In this document: positions 30,488-40,295 of the stretch, piece after piece
Numbering within the stretch: the first letter of the stretch is position 1
Layout: each line of letters opens with the position of its first letter
Assembly: GCA_964530115.1 (NCBI GenBank)
Contig: CAZGYD010000105.1
Location: 10,988-74,987 of the forward strand
Direction of reading: 5' to 3'
DNA from: Fen-999 sp964530115
GTDB lineage: Bacteria > Pseudomonadota > Gammaproteobacteria > Burkholderiales > Rhodocyclaceae
Length of the DNA: 64,000 bases
Translations under genes and position numbers: made by a program
The notes under the pieces: model-generated
Told to the model about the DNA's origin: nothing
The model's database searches: none
Seen by the model: the letters and a program-made list of their open reading frames with translations, nothing else

Positions 30488-31858
30488 ATGGCGAAGGCGA
30501 AGAGCCTCTACGTCTGCACCGAGTGCGGCGCCGCGAGCCCGAAATGGCAGGGCCAGTGCCCGGGTTGCGGCCAATGGAACACGCTGGTCGAGACGGTCGC
30601 TGAGGTCGCGGCGCCCGGCGCCAACCGCTACGCCGGCATCGCCGGTGGGGGGGAATTGCAGGATCTTGCCGCCATCCGCCCGCGCGAGGAGCCGCGCATG
30701 CCCACGGGCATCGAGGAATTCGACCGCGTGCTCGGCGGCGGGCTGGTACCGGGCGGCGTGGTGCTGATCGGCGGCGATCCGGGCATCGGCAAGTCCACGC
30801 TGCTGCTCCAGGCCCTCTCGCGGCTCGCCGAGGCGGGACAGCCCGTGCTCTACGTCTCGGGCGAGGAATCCGGCGAGCAGGTGGCCCTGCGCGCGCGCCG
30901 GCTCCAGCTGGAGACGAAGGGCCTGAAGCTCTTGCCGGAGATCGGCCTGGAGAAGATTCTCGCGGCGCTGAAGAAGGAAAAGCCGCTGGTCGCGGTGATC
31001 GACTCGATCCAGACGCTCTACTCGGAGGCGCTCCAGTCGGCGCCCGGCTCGGTGGCGCAGGTGCGCGAGTGCGCGGCGCAGCTCACGCGGCTCGCCAAGC
31101 AGAGCGGCGTCTGCGTCATCCTCGTCGGCCACGTGACCAAGGAGGGCGCGCTCGCCGGGCCGCGCGTGCTCGAGCACATCGTCGATACCGTGCTCTATTT
31201 CGAGGGCGACACGCACTCGAGCTTCCGGCTGATCCGCGCGTTCAAGAACCGCTTCGGCGCGGTCAACGAGCTCGGCGTCTTCGCCATGACCGACCGCGGC
31301 CTGCGCGGCGTCTCGAACCCGTCGGCGCTCTTCCTCTCGCAGCATGCGCAGGAGGTGGCGGGCTCCTGCGTGCTGGTCACGCAGGAGGGCACGCGGCCAC
31401 TGCTCGTCGAGATCCAGGCGCTCGTCGACACCGCGCACACGCCGAGCCCGCGCCGGCTGACTGTCGGCCTCGACGCCCAGCGACTGGCGATGTTGCTCGC
31501 GGTGCTGCACCGGCATGCCGGCATCGTCTGCTTCGACCAGGACGTGTTCGTCAACGCCGTCGGCGGCGTGCGCATCCAGGAGCCCGCGGCGGACCTCGCG
31601 GTGCTGCTCGCCATCGTCTCCTCGCTCGCCGACCGGCCGCTGCCGGCGAAGCTCGTCGCCTTCGGCGAGGTCGGGCTGGCCGGCGAGATCCGCCCGGCGC
31701 CGCGCGGCCAGGAGCGGCTGAAGGAAGCCGCCAAGCTCGGCTTCACCCATGCGCTGATCCCGAAGGCCAACGCGCCGAAACAGCCGATCAAGGGCATCGA
31801 GATCATCGCCCTCGACCGCGTCGAGCAGGCGATCGAGGCGGCGCGGGCGCTGCGCTGA
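30488..31858 (+). CDS. radA: DNA repair protein RadA
   Basis: 456 residues from the ATG at 30488 (a GTG three bases upstream is possible). N-terminal zinc finger Cys10-x2-Cys13...Cys24-x2-Cys27, RecA-like core with Walker A GGDPGIGKST (about 98-107), and the RadA-specific KNRFG motif in RAFKNRFGAVNELG. The C-terminal Lon-like domain shows FVNAVGGVRIQEPAADLAVLLAI. It is a branch-migration helicase acting in recombination, and in naturally transformable bacteria it also acts on incoming single strands. One base separates it from the permease gene. Confidence 0.96.
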   Translation: MAKAKSLYVCTECGAASPKWQGQCPGCGQWNTLVETVAEVAAPGANRYAGIAGGGELQDLAAIRPREEPRMPTGIEEFDRVLGGGLVPGGVVLIGGDPGIGKSTLLLQALSRLAEAGQPVLYVSGEESGEQVALRARRLQLETKGLKLLPEIGLEKILAALKKEKPLVAVIDSIQTLYSEALQSAPGSVAQVRECAAQLTRLAKQSGVCVILVGHVTKEGALAGPRVLEHIVDTVLYFEGDTHSSFRLIRAFKNRFGAVNELGVFAMTDRGLRGVSNPSALFLSQHAQEVAGSCVLVTQEGTRPLLVEIQALVDTAHTPSPRRLTVGLDAQRLAMLLAVLHRHAGIVCFDQDVFVNAVGGVRIQEPAADLAVLLAIVSSLADRPLPAKLVAFGEVGLAGEIRPAPRGQERLKEAAKLGFTHALIPKANAPKQPIKGIEIIALDRVEQAIEAARALR

Positions 31859-31859
31859 G

Positions 31860-34343
31860 ATGGGCACGCTGCGGCTCGTCTGGCGCATGCTCCGGCGCGA
31901 CTGGCGTGCCGGCGAGCTCACGGTGCTCGGCGTCGCGCTGGTGCTGGCGGTTGCGGCGCTGACCGGCGTCGGCTTCCTCGCCGACCGCGTCGAACAAGGC
32001 CTCAAACTGCAATCGCACCAGCTGCTCGGCGGCGATTTGCTGCTCTCCGCCGATCATCCGTGGAACGATGATTTCCGCGAAGAGGCGCGGCGCCGAGGCC
32101 TGGCCATCGCCGAGAGCGCGAGCTTTCCGAGCATGGTCATGGCGGCGGGCGAGGGCGAGGGGGACGCCCGGCTTTCCGAGATCAAGGCGGTCAGCGACAA
32201 CTACCCGCTGCGTGGCGCCCTGCGGATCGCGCCCGCGCTCGATGCCGCCGATGCGGAGGTGGCGCGCGTGCCGGCGCGCGGCGAAGCCTGGCCGGAAGAG
32301 CGGCTCGCGCGCATGCTCGGGCCGGGTCGGCTGCGCGTCGGCGCGCTCGAGCTCGATGCTTCGGCGGTGTTGACGCTGGATCCCGACCGCGGCCTCAACG
32401 CCTTCGCCCTCGCGCCGCGGCTGCTCATCAACCTGGCCGACTTGCCGGAAAGCGGCCTGATCCAGGCCGGCAGCCGCGTGAGCTGGCGGCTGCATCTGGC
32501 CGGCGAGACGAAGGCCATCGACGGCTACCGCCGCTGGGCCGAAGGGCGTCTTGGCCGCGGCGAGCGGCTGGAGAGCCTCGACAACGCACGGCCGGAGATC
32601 CGCAATTTGCTCGAACGCGCGGGCCGATTCCTGCGGCTGGCGGCGCTATTGACGGTGGTGCTCGCGGCCGTGGCCGTGAGCCTCTCCGCCGATCGCTATC
32701 TGCGCCGGCATCTGGATGGTTGCGCGGTGATGCGCTGCCTCGGTGCCGGCAGCGGCCGGATTCTGGCGATCCACGGCGGCGAGTTCGTGCTCTTCGGCCT
32801 TCTCGCCACGGGGCTGGGCTGCCTGTCCGGCCTGCTCCTGCAGTGGGGGCTCCAGGCGGCCTTGGCCGATGCCTTCTCCCAGCCCCTGCCGTGGCCCACT
32901 TGGCGACCGTGGGCGCATGGTCTGGCGGTCGGAACGGTGCTCGTCGCCGGCTTCGTGCTGCCGCCGCTTTTGCGTCTGCGCCGCGTGCCGACCCTGCGGG
33001 TCCTGCGCCGCGAATGGGACGTCGCCGAGCCGGGCTTCTTCGCGGCCTATGGTTTCGGCGGCATCCTGCTCGGTCTTCTGATGATCTGGGTCGCAGGCGA
33101 ACTGAAGCCGGGCCTCGTCGTCGTTTTCGGCTTCGCCGCTGCCGCGGCGCTCTTCGCCGGGCTGGCCTGGCTCTTCGTCCGCGCGCTTGGCCAACGCCGT
33201 GCAGCGGTGGGCCCCTGGCGGCTGGGCGTGGCCAATCTCGTCCGTCATGGGCGGGCGACGGTGCTGCAGGCCACGACGCTGGGGCTCGGCCTGACGACGC
33301 TGCTCATGCTCTTCGTCGTCCGCGGCGACCTGCTGGCGAGCTGGCGGGCGAAGGTACCACCAGACGCTCCCAACCGTTTCATCATCAACATCCAGCCCGG
33401 GCAGCAGCGGACGGTGACGGATCTTTTCGCGCGCCACGGCCTGCCGGCGCCGCGGCTGGAACCGATGGTTCGCGGCCGGCTCACCGCGGTCAATACTCAG
33501 CCGCGGGGACCCGCCGACTACGAGGACGAACGCGCAAGGCGGCTCGTCGAGCGCGAATTCAATCTCTCGTGGGCCGCTGCGCTGCCGGACGGCAATGCCG
33601 TCGTCGCCGGCCGCTGGCACGGCGAGGGCTCCGGGCCGCAGTTCTCGGTGGAGGCGGGGCTTGCCGAAACGCTCGGGCTCAAGATCGGCGACGAGCTCAC
33701 CTTCACCATCGCCGGAACGCCGCTGTCCGCGCCGATCACCTCGCTGCGCAAGCTCGACTGGGATTCGATGCGCGTCAATTTCTTCGTCATCGCGCCGCCC
33801 GGCGTGCTGGAGGCGTTCCCGGCGAGCTACATCACCAGTTTCCACCTTCCGGCGGGCAAGGAGGCCCTGGTGACGGAATTGGTCCGGGAAATGCCGAACC
33901 TGACGCTGATCGATGTCGCTGCCCTGGTCCGTCAGGTGCAGGACAGTCTCGACCGGATCTCGCGCGCGGTCGAGCTTCTGTTCGCGCTGGCCCTGGCTGC
34001 CGGACTCGTCGTCCTCGGAGCGGCGATCCAGGCCGGCGGCGACGAGCGGCGGCGGGAGCTGGCGATCATGCGCGCGCTGGGCGGCCGCGGCCGGCAGCTG
34101 CGCACGGCGCTTCTGGCGGAGTTCGCCGCGCTCGGCGCCGTGGCTGGCGGGCTGGCCTCGCTCGGGGCCGCGGCCATCGGCTGGGTGCTGGCGCGCTTCG
34201 TCTTCCAGCTCGGCTATGTGCCGGGCGCGACGCTCCTGCTGGCCGGCACGGCCGCCGGCGTGGTCATCGTCACGGCCTTCGGCACGATCGCGACGCGCGG
34301 CATCCTCACGCGCCCGCCGGGCGGGAACGCGCTCGCGGCCTGA
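31860..34343 (+). CDS. FtsX/YbbP-type ABC transporter permease
   Basis: 827 residues. Large permease with an N-terminal helix (TVLGVALVLAVAALTGVGFL), a long extracytoplasmic domain (HQLLGGDLLLSADHPW), two central helix bundles and a C-terminal FtsX domain (LFALALAAGLVVLGAAIQA, RRRELAIMRALGGRGRQLR). This is the YbbP-like layout. The partner ATPase (YbbA-like) is not in the window next to it. Residues 545-553 (NTQPRGPAD) are encoded by a diverged copy of the 27-bp motif. Substrate unknown; such systems often act on envelope lipoproteins or lipids. Confidence 0.87.
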   Translation: MGTLRLVWRMLRRDWRAGELTVLGVALVLAVAALTGVGFLADRVEQGLKLQSHQLLGGDLLLSADHPWNDDFREEARRRGLAIAESASFPSMVMAAGEGEGDARLSEIKAVSDNYPLRGALRIAPALDAADAEVARVPARGEAWPEERLARMLGPGRLRVGALELDASAVLTLDPDRGLNAFALAPRLLINLADLPESGLIQAGSRVSWRLHLAGETKAIDGYRRWAEGRLGRGERLESLDNARPEIRNLLERAGRFLRLAALLTVVLAAVAVSLSADRYLRRHLDGCAVMRCLGAGSGRILAIHGGEFVLFGLLATGLGCLSGLLLQWGLQAALADAFSQPLPWPTWRPWAHGLAVGTVLVAGFVLPPLLRLRRVPTLRVLRREWDVAEPGFFAAYGFGGILLGLLMIWVAGELKPGLVVVFGFAAAAALFAGLAWLFVRALGQRRAAVGPWRLGVANLVRHGRATVLQATTLGLGLTTLLMLFVVRGDLLASWRAKVPPDAPNRFIINIQPGQQRTVTDLFARHGLPAPRLEPMVRGRLTAVNTQPRGPADYEDERARRLVEREFNLSWAAALPDGNAVVAGRWHGEGSGPQFSVEAGLAETLGLKIGDELTFTIAGTPLSAPITSLRKLDWDSMRVNFFVIAPPGVLEAFPASYITSFHLPAGKEALVTELVREMPNLTLIDVAALVRQVQDSLDRISRAVELLFALALAAGLVVLGAAIQAGGDERRRELAIMRALGGRGRQLRTALLAEFAALGAVAGGLASLGAAAIGWVLARFVFQLGYVPGATLLLAGTAAGVVIVTAFGTIATRGILTRPPGGNALAA
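33492..33518 (-). repeat. Dispersed 27-bp motif, copy 11 (inside permease gene, diverged)
   Basis: GTCGGCGGGTCCCC then GCGGCTGAGTATT on the minus strand. About six differences from consensus, with the GCGGCTGAGT core intact. It is antisense to the gene. Confidence 0.7.
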
Positions 34344-35369
34344 TCAGCCGCCGATGTAGGACATCTCGATCTTCTTCGCCGCAGGCAGCACGCCCGCCTG
34401 GCGCAGTTCGGAGTAACGATCCTCGCGTTGCCGCCAGATGCCGGCGATCAGTGCCGCGAGCTCGGCGTCGTCGGCGCCGGCGCGCATCGGCGTGCGCAGG
34501 TCGTGGCCGGCGGTGGCGAACAGGCAGGTGTAGAGCTTGCCGTCCGTCGAAAGCCTCACGCGCGTGCAGCCGGAGCAGAACGCCTGCGTCACCGAGGCGA
34601 TGACGCCGATCTCGCCGGAACCATCGCGGTAGCGCCAGCGCTCGGCGACCTCGCCGGGATAGTTTGGATCGATCGGCTCGAGCGGAAATTCGGCCTCGAT
34701 CCGGGCAATGACCTCGGCCGCGGGCACGACCTCGTCGAGACGCCAGGCGTTGGCGTTGCCCGCGTCCATGTATTCGATGAAGCGCAGGATGTGGCCCGTG
34801 CCGCGGAAATGCCGGGCGAGCGGCAGGATCTCGCCGTCATTGACGCCCCGCTTGACCACGGCGTTGATCTTGACCGGCACGAGGCCGGCGACGGCCGCGG
34901 CCTCGATGCCATCGAGTACCCTGGCGACCGGATAGTCGGCATCGTTCATGCGTTTGAAAACGGCGTCGTCGAGCGCGTCGAGGCTCACGGTGACGCGGTC
35001 GAGGCCCGCGTCGCGCAGACCGCGCGCCCGCGCGGCGAGCAGCGAGCCGTTGGTGGTCAGCGTCAGCTCGAGGCCGCCGATCGCCGCCAGCCGCTCGATG
35101 AGCCGCTCGATGTCCTTGCGCAGCAACGGTTCGCCGCCGGTGAGGCGGATCTTGCGTACCCCCTGTCCGGCGAACAGCCTGGCGATGCGGACGATCTCTT
35201 CGTAGCTCAAGACCTCGGAGCGCGGCAGGAAGGGGTAATCGCGCCCGAACACCGTCTTCGGCATGCAATAGACACAGCGGAAATTGCAGCGGTCGGTCAC
35301 CGAGATGCGCAGGTCGTGCATCGCGCGGCCGCGGAGGTCGGTGGCGGGACGGGGCGGAGAACGTAACAT
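34344..35369 (-). CDS. moaA: GTP 3',8-cyclase MoaA (molybdopterin biosynthesis)
   Basis: 341 residues. Radical SAM enzyme for the first step of molybdenum cofactor synthesis. N-terminal cluster motif TDRCNFRCVYCMP (about 26-38, Cys-x3-Cys-x2-Cys) and the second cluster CSGCTRVRLSTDGKLYTCLF (Cys-x2-Cys...Cys, about 268-287) are complete, as is the C-terminal Gly-Gly (SYIGG). RKIRLTGGEPLLRKDI is another signature. It is divergent from the AraC-type response regulator gene. Other moa genes are not in the window. Confidence 0.96.
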   Translation of the reverse strand: MLRSPPRPATDLRGRAMHDLRISVTDRCNFRCVYCMPKTVFGRDYPFLPRSEVLSYEEIVRIARLFAGQGVRKIRLTGGEPLLRKDIERLIERLAAIGGLELTLTTNGSLLAARARGLRDAGLDRVTVSLDALDDAVFKRMNDADYPVARVLDGIEAAAVAGLVPVKINAVVKRGVNDGEILPLARHFRGTGHILRFIEYMDAGNANAWRLDEVVPAAEVIARIEAEFPLEPIDPNYPGEVAERWRYRDGSGEIGVIASVTQAFCSGCTRVRLSTDGKLYTCLFATAGHDLRTPMRAGADDAELAALIAGIWRQREDRYSELRQAGVLPAAKKIEMSYIGG

Positions 35370-35458
35370 TTCGTGACGCGTAAGGCGTGGCGCCGGAATC
35401 GGCCGTTATCAGCCGATATCATTGCACATCGCCTTTCGATTGTCGTTGGTCGAAGATC

Positions 35459-36253
35459 ATGACTGCACATGCGCCCCGCCTGCTGATCATCGATGATCAA
35501 CCGGAATCCGTCGATCTCCTGATGCGTTTCCTCGCCGAGCGCTCGCTCGACATCACCATCGCCACCGATGGCGAAGCCGGCCTCAGGGAGGCGCGCAAGG
35601 ACGGCCTGGACCTGATCCTGCTCGACCTGCGCATGCCGGGAATGGACGGCTTCGAGGTCTGCCGCCGCCTGAAGGCGGACGTCCATACCGCGGCGATCCC
35701 GGTCATCTTCCTCACCGCGAGTGCCGACATCGACGACAAGCTCAGAGGTTTCGAACTCGGCGCCGTCGATTACATCGTCAAGCCTTATCACGAGCGCGAG
35801 GTGCTCGCGCGCGTCTTCGTCCAGCTCCACCACAAGTGGAAGATGGATCGCCTCCAGACCATGGTCGGCCAGCGGGCGATCCACTCGGCCGGCGACAAGG
35901 CCTTCCCGGACGAGCAGCTGTTCGCCAAGGCGCTTTCCATCCTCGAAGCGCGCATGTCGGATCCGCCGGGGCTGATCGAGCTCGCCTCCGAACTCGGTAC
36001 CAACGAACGCAAGCTCACCGACATCTTCCGCAGGCGGGTGGGGCTCACGGTGTTCGATTACTTCTCCGAGCTGCGGCTGGAGACGGCGCGGCATCTGCTC
36101 GAGTCGAGCGGCATGCGCATCCAGGCCATCGCGAGCCACGTCGGCTACCTCAACGCGGGCGACTTTACTCGTGCCTTCCGGCGGCATTTCGGTGTCACGC
36201 CGCGCGACTACCGCAAGGCGCGCGGTGGCGTAGAGGAGCAGGAAGCGGCCTGA
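35459..36253 (+). CDS. Response regulator with AraC-type DNA-binding domain
   Basis: 264 residues from the ATG at 35459. Receiver domain: LLIIDDQPESVDLL at the start, phospho-acceptor Asp in LDLILLDLRMPGMDGFEVC (near residue 57), the Thr of VIFLTASAD, and the Lys in DYIVKPYHERE. The C-terminal part has two helix-turn-helix units of the AraC type (LIELASELGTNERKLTDIF and IQAIASHVGYLNAGDFTRAFRRHFGVTPRDYR). The cognate kinase is not adjacent; the hybrid-type sensor at 37136-38716 is a candidate by proximity. Confidence 0.9.
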   Translation: MTAHAPRLLIIDDQPESVDLLMRFLAERSLDITIATDGEAGLREARKDGLDLILLDLRMPGMDGFEVCRRLKADVHTAAIPVIFLTASADIDDKLRGFELGAVDYIVKPYHEREVLARVFVQLHHKWKMDRLQTMVGQRAIHSAGDKAFPDEQLFAKALSILEARMSDPPGLIELASELGTNERKLTDIFRRRVGLTVFDYFSELRLETARHLLESSGMRIQAIASHVGYLNAGDFTRAFRRHFGVTPRDYRKARGGVEEQEAA

Positions 36254-36388
36254 CCCGGCCGGCATCCCCTTCCTTCCGGGGCGCGGAGCATTTCAAGCGG
36301 AACCAGAGGCCGATTCGCCCCTTTTTTCGCGTTTGGCCACGGACCCGGGCAGGCGCACGATAGACACCGGAATTCGAAGGAGGTGCCC

Positions 36389-36607
36389 GTGATCATCGAG
36401 TCCGTCGAACTGGTCGCCCTGCCGGGAGCGCCGGCCTGGCAGAACAAGATCTACCGCGCCCATCTGGATACCGGCGAGGAAATCGATCTCTTCCAGCAGC
36501 ACTGGGACGTACCCCTGCCGCCCGAATCGCTGGTCGGGCTCACGCCCGAGGAGGCGCGGCGCAGGCGGACCGAGCGGATGCTCGCGGTGGCGTCCGGACA
36601 TCACTGA
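36389..36607 (+). CDS. Small conserved-looking hypothetical protein
   Basis: 72 residues from a GTG at 36389, chosen because AAGGAGG ends five bases upstream (a further in-frame GTG at 36383 overlaps the Shine-Dalgarno). The sequence (MIIESVELVALPGAPAWQNK, then IYRAHLDTGEEIDLFQQHWD) suggests a compact beta-rich domain; an Arg-rich helix follows (EEARRRRTERM). No family recognised. The strong ribosome-binding site argues that it is real. Confidence 0.6.
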   Translation: MIIESVELVALPGAPAWQNKIYRAHLDTGEEIDLFQQHWDVPLPPESLVGLTPEEARRRRTERMLAVASGHH

Positions 36608-36670
36608 GGCGGATCATCTTCCGCTCCGGCGCCGGTAGCCAGCCGGCGGCCCTGGCCATCCCGCCCGGCG

Positions 36671-37042
36671 TCAGGCCTTGTTGGGGTGACCGCCCGGCCG
36701 CGGGCGGCGCTTGCCACCCCCCTTGTCGCCCTTCGGCTTCTTCTGCTGGAAATGTCGCCCGCCGCCGGCCGGCGTGCCGCCGGGGCCCGGTTGTCCGGGA
36801 TGGATGCGATTGCCCGGAGCGAGCTGGATTTCGAGCTCGTTGATCTCGTCCCATTGCTCGTCGGTCCGGTCCCTCTCCGGAATCGAAAGGAGTTCGCGCA
36901 GGCGCCGCCGCGGATCGACGGGCTGGGGCGGGCGCGCCTCGACAACGGGGGCGGGCTGCGGTCCCGGGGCCGGCTGCGGTTCAGGGGTGGCCGTGGCAGG
37001 CACGTCGAGGGCGACGTTGGCGTTGTCTTGCTCGGGATTCAT
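36671..37042 (-). CDS. Pro/Gly-rich basic hypothetical protein
   Basis: 123 residues from the ATG at 37042 (MNPEQDNANVALDVPATATP). It consists of a Pro-rich acidic-neutral N-terminus, a short predicted helix (DPRRRLRELLSIPERDRTDEQ), and a basic Gly/Lys/Pro-rich tail (KKPKGDKGGGKRRPRPGG), suggesting an RNA- or DNA-binding or disordered protein. TATAAT lies six bases upstream of this ATG. An alternative start at 37078 (MAEFPQRG) lies within the 27-bp motif and would place the promoter inside the gene, so it is disfavoured. No family recognised. Confidence 0.6.
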   Translation of the reverse strand: MNPEQDNANVALDVPATATPEPQPAPGPQPAPVVEARPPQPVDPRRRLRELLSIPERDRTDEQWDEINELEIQLAPGNRIHPGQPGPGGTPAGGGRHFQQKKPKGDKGGGKRRPRPGGHPNKA

Positions 37043-37048
37043 GCCGCG

Positions 37049-37054
37049 ATTATA
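37049..37054 (-). promoter_or_regulatory. Perfect -10 box (TATAAT) before the Pro/Gly-rich protein gene
   Basis: TATAAT on the minus strand ends six bases before the ATG at 37042, so the mRNA is probably leaderless. The position of a -35 (37072-37077, TGGCTG) falls inside the dispersed 27-bp motif copy 12. Confidence 0.55.
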
Positions 37055-37065
37055 ACCTCGCTGCG

Positions 37066-37092
37066 GAAACTCAGCCATGGCGGAACGCCGGC
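37066..37092 (-). repeat. Dispersed 27-bp motif, copy 12 (promoter region)
   Basis: GCCGGCGTTCCGCC then ATGGCTGAGTTTC on the minus strand. It has the CCATGG centre as in copy 2, creating an ATG at 37078. It overlaps the expected -35 of the Pro/Gly-rich protein gene. Confidence 0.85.
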
Positions 37093-37135
37093 AGGAAGGG
37101 GATTCCGCTCAGGCCGGGGAACGTTCCGGAGAAAG

Positions 37136-38716
<1,581 letters not shown>

Positions 38717-38814
38717 TGCAGGGAATGCCTGGATTGCGTCATTCGGGAACGGTCGGCGACGCCGAAACTTGAATCCTCGCATGGGAGCCGGCGGTGCATC
38801 GCGCCGGCGGCATT

Positions 38815-38823
38815 TGCTAGGAT
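38815..38823 (+). promoter_or_regulatory. Extended -10 promoter of the HicA-like gene
   Basis: TGCTAGGAT matches an extended -10 (TGn plus TAGGAT). The ATG at 38854 lies 30 bases downstream, with a CCGGAGTG ribosome-binding candidate between. Confidence 0.45.
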
Positions 38824-38853
38824 GGCCGGAACACGATCCCGGAGTGTCGAACC

Positions 38854-39138
38854 ATGAGCCACAAGCATGCAAGCCTGCTGCGCAGCATCTTTCACGACCC
38901 GATCAGCGCCAACATCCACTGGCGCGAGGTGGAGTCTCTGCTCAACCACCTCGGGGCGACGGTCGAGCCGGCGCACGGCGCCCGCTTCCGCGTCCGCCTG
39001 AACCGCGCCGAGGCCTTCCTCCACCATCCGCATCACAGCAACGTCTGCGACCGCAGCCTGATCAAGCAGTTGCGCGAGTTTCTGCTTCACGCCGGCGTCA
39101 GCGTCTCCTCCTACGAGGCCGGTCACGGCGGGGGCTGA
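38854..39138 (+). CDS. HicA-like protein without HicB partner
   Basis: 94 residues. It resembles the chromosomal HicA-like family: HASLLRSIFHDPISANIHWREVESLL (about 5-30), RFRVRLNRAEAFLHHPH (about 47-63) and IKQLREFLLHAGV. In classical HicA the dsRBD-like fold carries a catalytic His; here several His are present (FLHHPHHSN). No HicB-type antitoxin lies on either side, so either it is solitary and not a toxin or the antitoxin is elsewhere. Confidence 0.75.
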   Translation: MSHKHASLLRSIFHDPISANIHWREVESLLNHLGATVEPAHGARFRVRLNRAEAFLHHPHHSNVCDRSLIKQLREFLLHAGVSVSSYEAGHGGG

Positions 39139-39241
39139 CTTCCCCGGCATCGCTTCCAAGGGGGGGGTGATCGGCCGGCATCCGGACGATCTGGCGGGGA
39201 TTTGGCAGGCTGTTTGGCCGTTTGCCCGTTGCGGTCGCGCC

Positions 39242-39247
39242 GATAAT
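39242..39247 (+). promoter_or_regulatory. -10 box of the OmpA-domain gene
   Basis: GATAAT, 11 bases before the ATG at 39259. No clear -35 at 16-18 bases (TTGCCC is at 14, TTGGCC at 22). Confidence 0.4.
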
Positions 39248-39258
39248 CGACCGTCATC

Positions 39259-40038
39259 ATGGATGGCAATCAGGGGCAGGCAATGAACGGACCGACGATC
39301 CCCGTACAGGCGGCGTCCGCCGCCCGGCTGCGGCGGGCGGCGCTCGTCGCGTCGCTATGGCTCGCCGCCGGTCTGCTGGCCGGCACGGTGCAGGCCGGGC
39401 CACAGCGGGAGATTTCAGGGCGGATCGCCGCCGAGCCGGCGAATCAGACGCCGCGGCTGGAGACGCCGGCTTCGGTCCGTCAGGCACCGATTTCCGACGC
39501 GGCACCGGCCAAGCGCCCCGTCGATCGTCTGACGCCGCCAGCGAGTGTCACGGCGGCCGGGCTGGGTGGCAAGGAGGCTGCACCGCTCAAGCTCGATGGC
39601 GAATTCGCCTCGGCGAAGCGGATCGTGCCCTTTGCTTTCAACAAGTCCGATATCGGACCGATGGGACGCGCGGCGGTCAAGGAACTGCTGCCCATCGCCA
39701 AAAAGGCGCAGAAAGTCTACGTCCGCGGCCGCACCGATGGCGTCGGCAACACGGCGATGAACCGCAAGGTCGCCCACGACCGCGCCTATACGGTCTACAA
39801 GGCCTTCCGCAAGGGCGGCATCGAGCAGCGGAAACTGCGCCTGACCTACTGCACCCAGTGCTTCGTCGCCGCCAACGACACGGAGGAGGGCCGCCGGCTC
39901 AACCGCCGCGTCGAAGTCGAGATGATCATGCCGCGCGAAGAGGTTGCCCGCCTGCCGGCGCCGGTCCACGCGCCGGAGGCGCCGCCGCCGCTCGCGGCCG
40001 CGACGGTGCTGCGCAGTCCGCCCGCTTCACGGCCTTGA
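39259..40038 (+). CDS. OmpA-family domain protein, exported
   Basis: 259 residues from ATG 39259 (an in-frame ATG at 39283, MNGPTIPVQ, is a good alternative). A signal-like hydrophobic segment (AALVASLWLAAGLLAGTVQA, about 28-47) is followed by a Pro/Ala-rich linker and an OmpA C-terminal-like domain: IVPFAFNKSDIGPMGRAAVK (about 120-139), VRGRTDGVGNTAMNRKVAHDRAYTV (about 154-178) and RRLNRRVEVEMIM (about 215-227). The domain binds peptidoglycan in relatives. A Cys pair (TYCTQC) is unusual for this domain. No beta-barrel is present. Confidence 0.82.
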   Translation: MDGNQGQAMNGPTIPVQAASAARLRRAALVASLWLAAGLLAGTVQAGPQREISGRIAAEPANQTPRLETPASVRQAPISDAAPAKRPVDRLTPPASVTAAGLGGKEAAPLKLDGEFASAKRIVPFAFNKSDIGPMGRAAVKELLPIAKKAQKVYVRGRTDGVGNTAMNRKVAHDRAYTVYKAFRKGGIEQRKLRLTYCTQCFVAANDTEEGRRLNRRVEVEMIMPREEVARLPAPVHAPEAPPPLAAATVLRSPPASRP

Positions 40039-40048
40039 CCGGGCACCG

Positions 40049-40075
40049 GCTGGCGTCTTACGACGGCTGAGTTTC
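40049..40075 (+). repeat. Dispersed 27-bp motif, copy 13
   Basis: GCTGGCGTCTTACG then ACGGCTGAGTTTC. It is intergenic, 11 bases after the OmpA-domain gene stop. Confidence 0.88.
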
Positions 40076-40246
40076 ACCGGAGCGCCTGAGAAGAATTCTG
40101 CCGCGCTCGCCGATGTTCCATTGCTCGCTCGCCCGAGGCTGCGCCCGTCTGCCCTTGGTCTCGCCTTTCGCTCGCGCGCGTCGGTCGAGGCTCGCGCTCG
40201 CGACGAACTTTTTCACTGGCCCTGAGTAGCCCGAAGGGTGCCGGGC

Positions 40247-40283
40247 GCCCCGTCGTCCTGCTTTCCGCAGGAAGGGACGGGGC
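40247..40283 (-). terminator. Long hairpin downstream of acnB
   Basis: GCCCCGTC (40247-40254) pairs with GACGGGGC (40276-40283), and inside CCTG pairs with CAGG. It starts 13 bases after the acnB stop on the minus strand. No T-run follows, so it may be a processing or transcript-stabilising hairpin rather than an intrinsic terminator. Confidence 0.4.
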
Positions 40284-40295
40284 CCCGCGGTTACC

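Larger units (their letters stand above)
40039..40295. other. Gene-free region between the OmpA-domain gene and acnB
   Basis: It holds motif copy 13 (40049-40075), a CG-rich stretch with repeated CTCGC words (40110-40205) and a long hairpin near the acnB end. No coding signal recognised. Confidence 0.6.
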
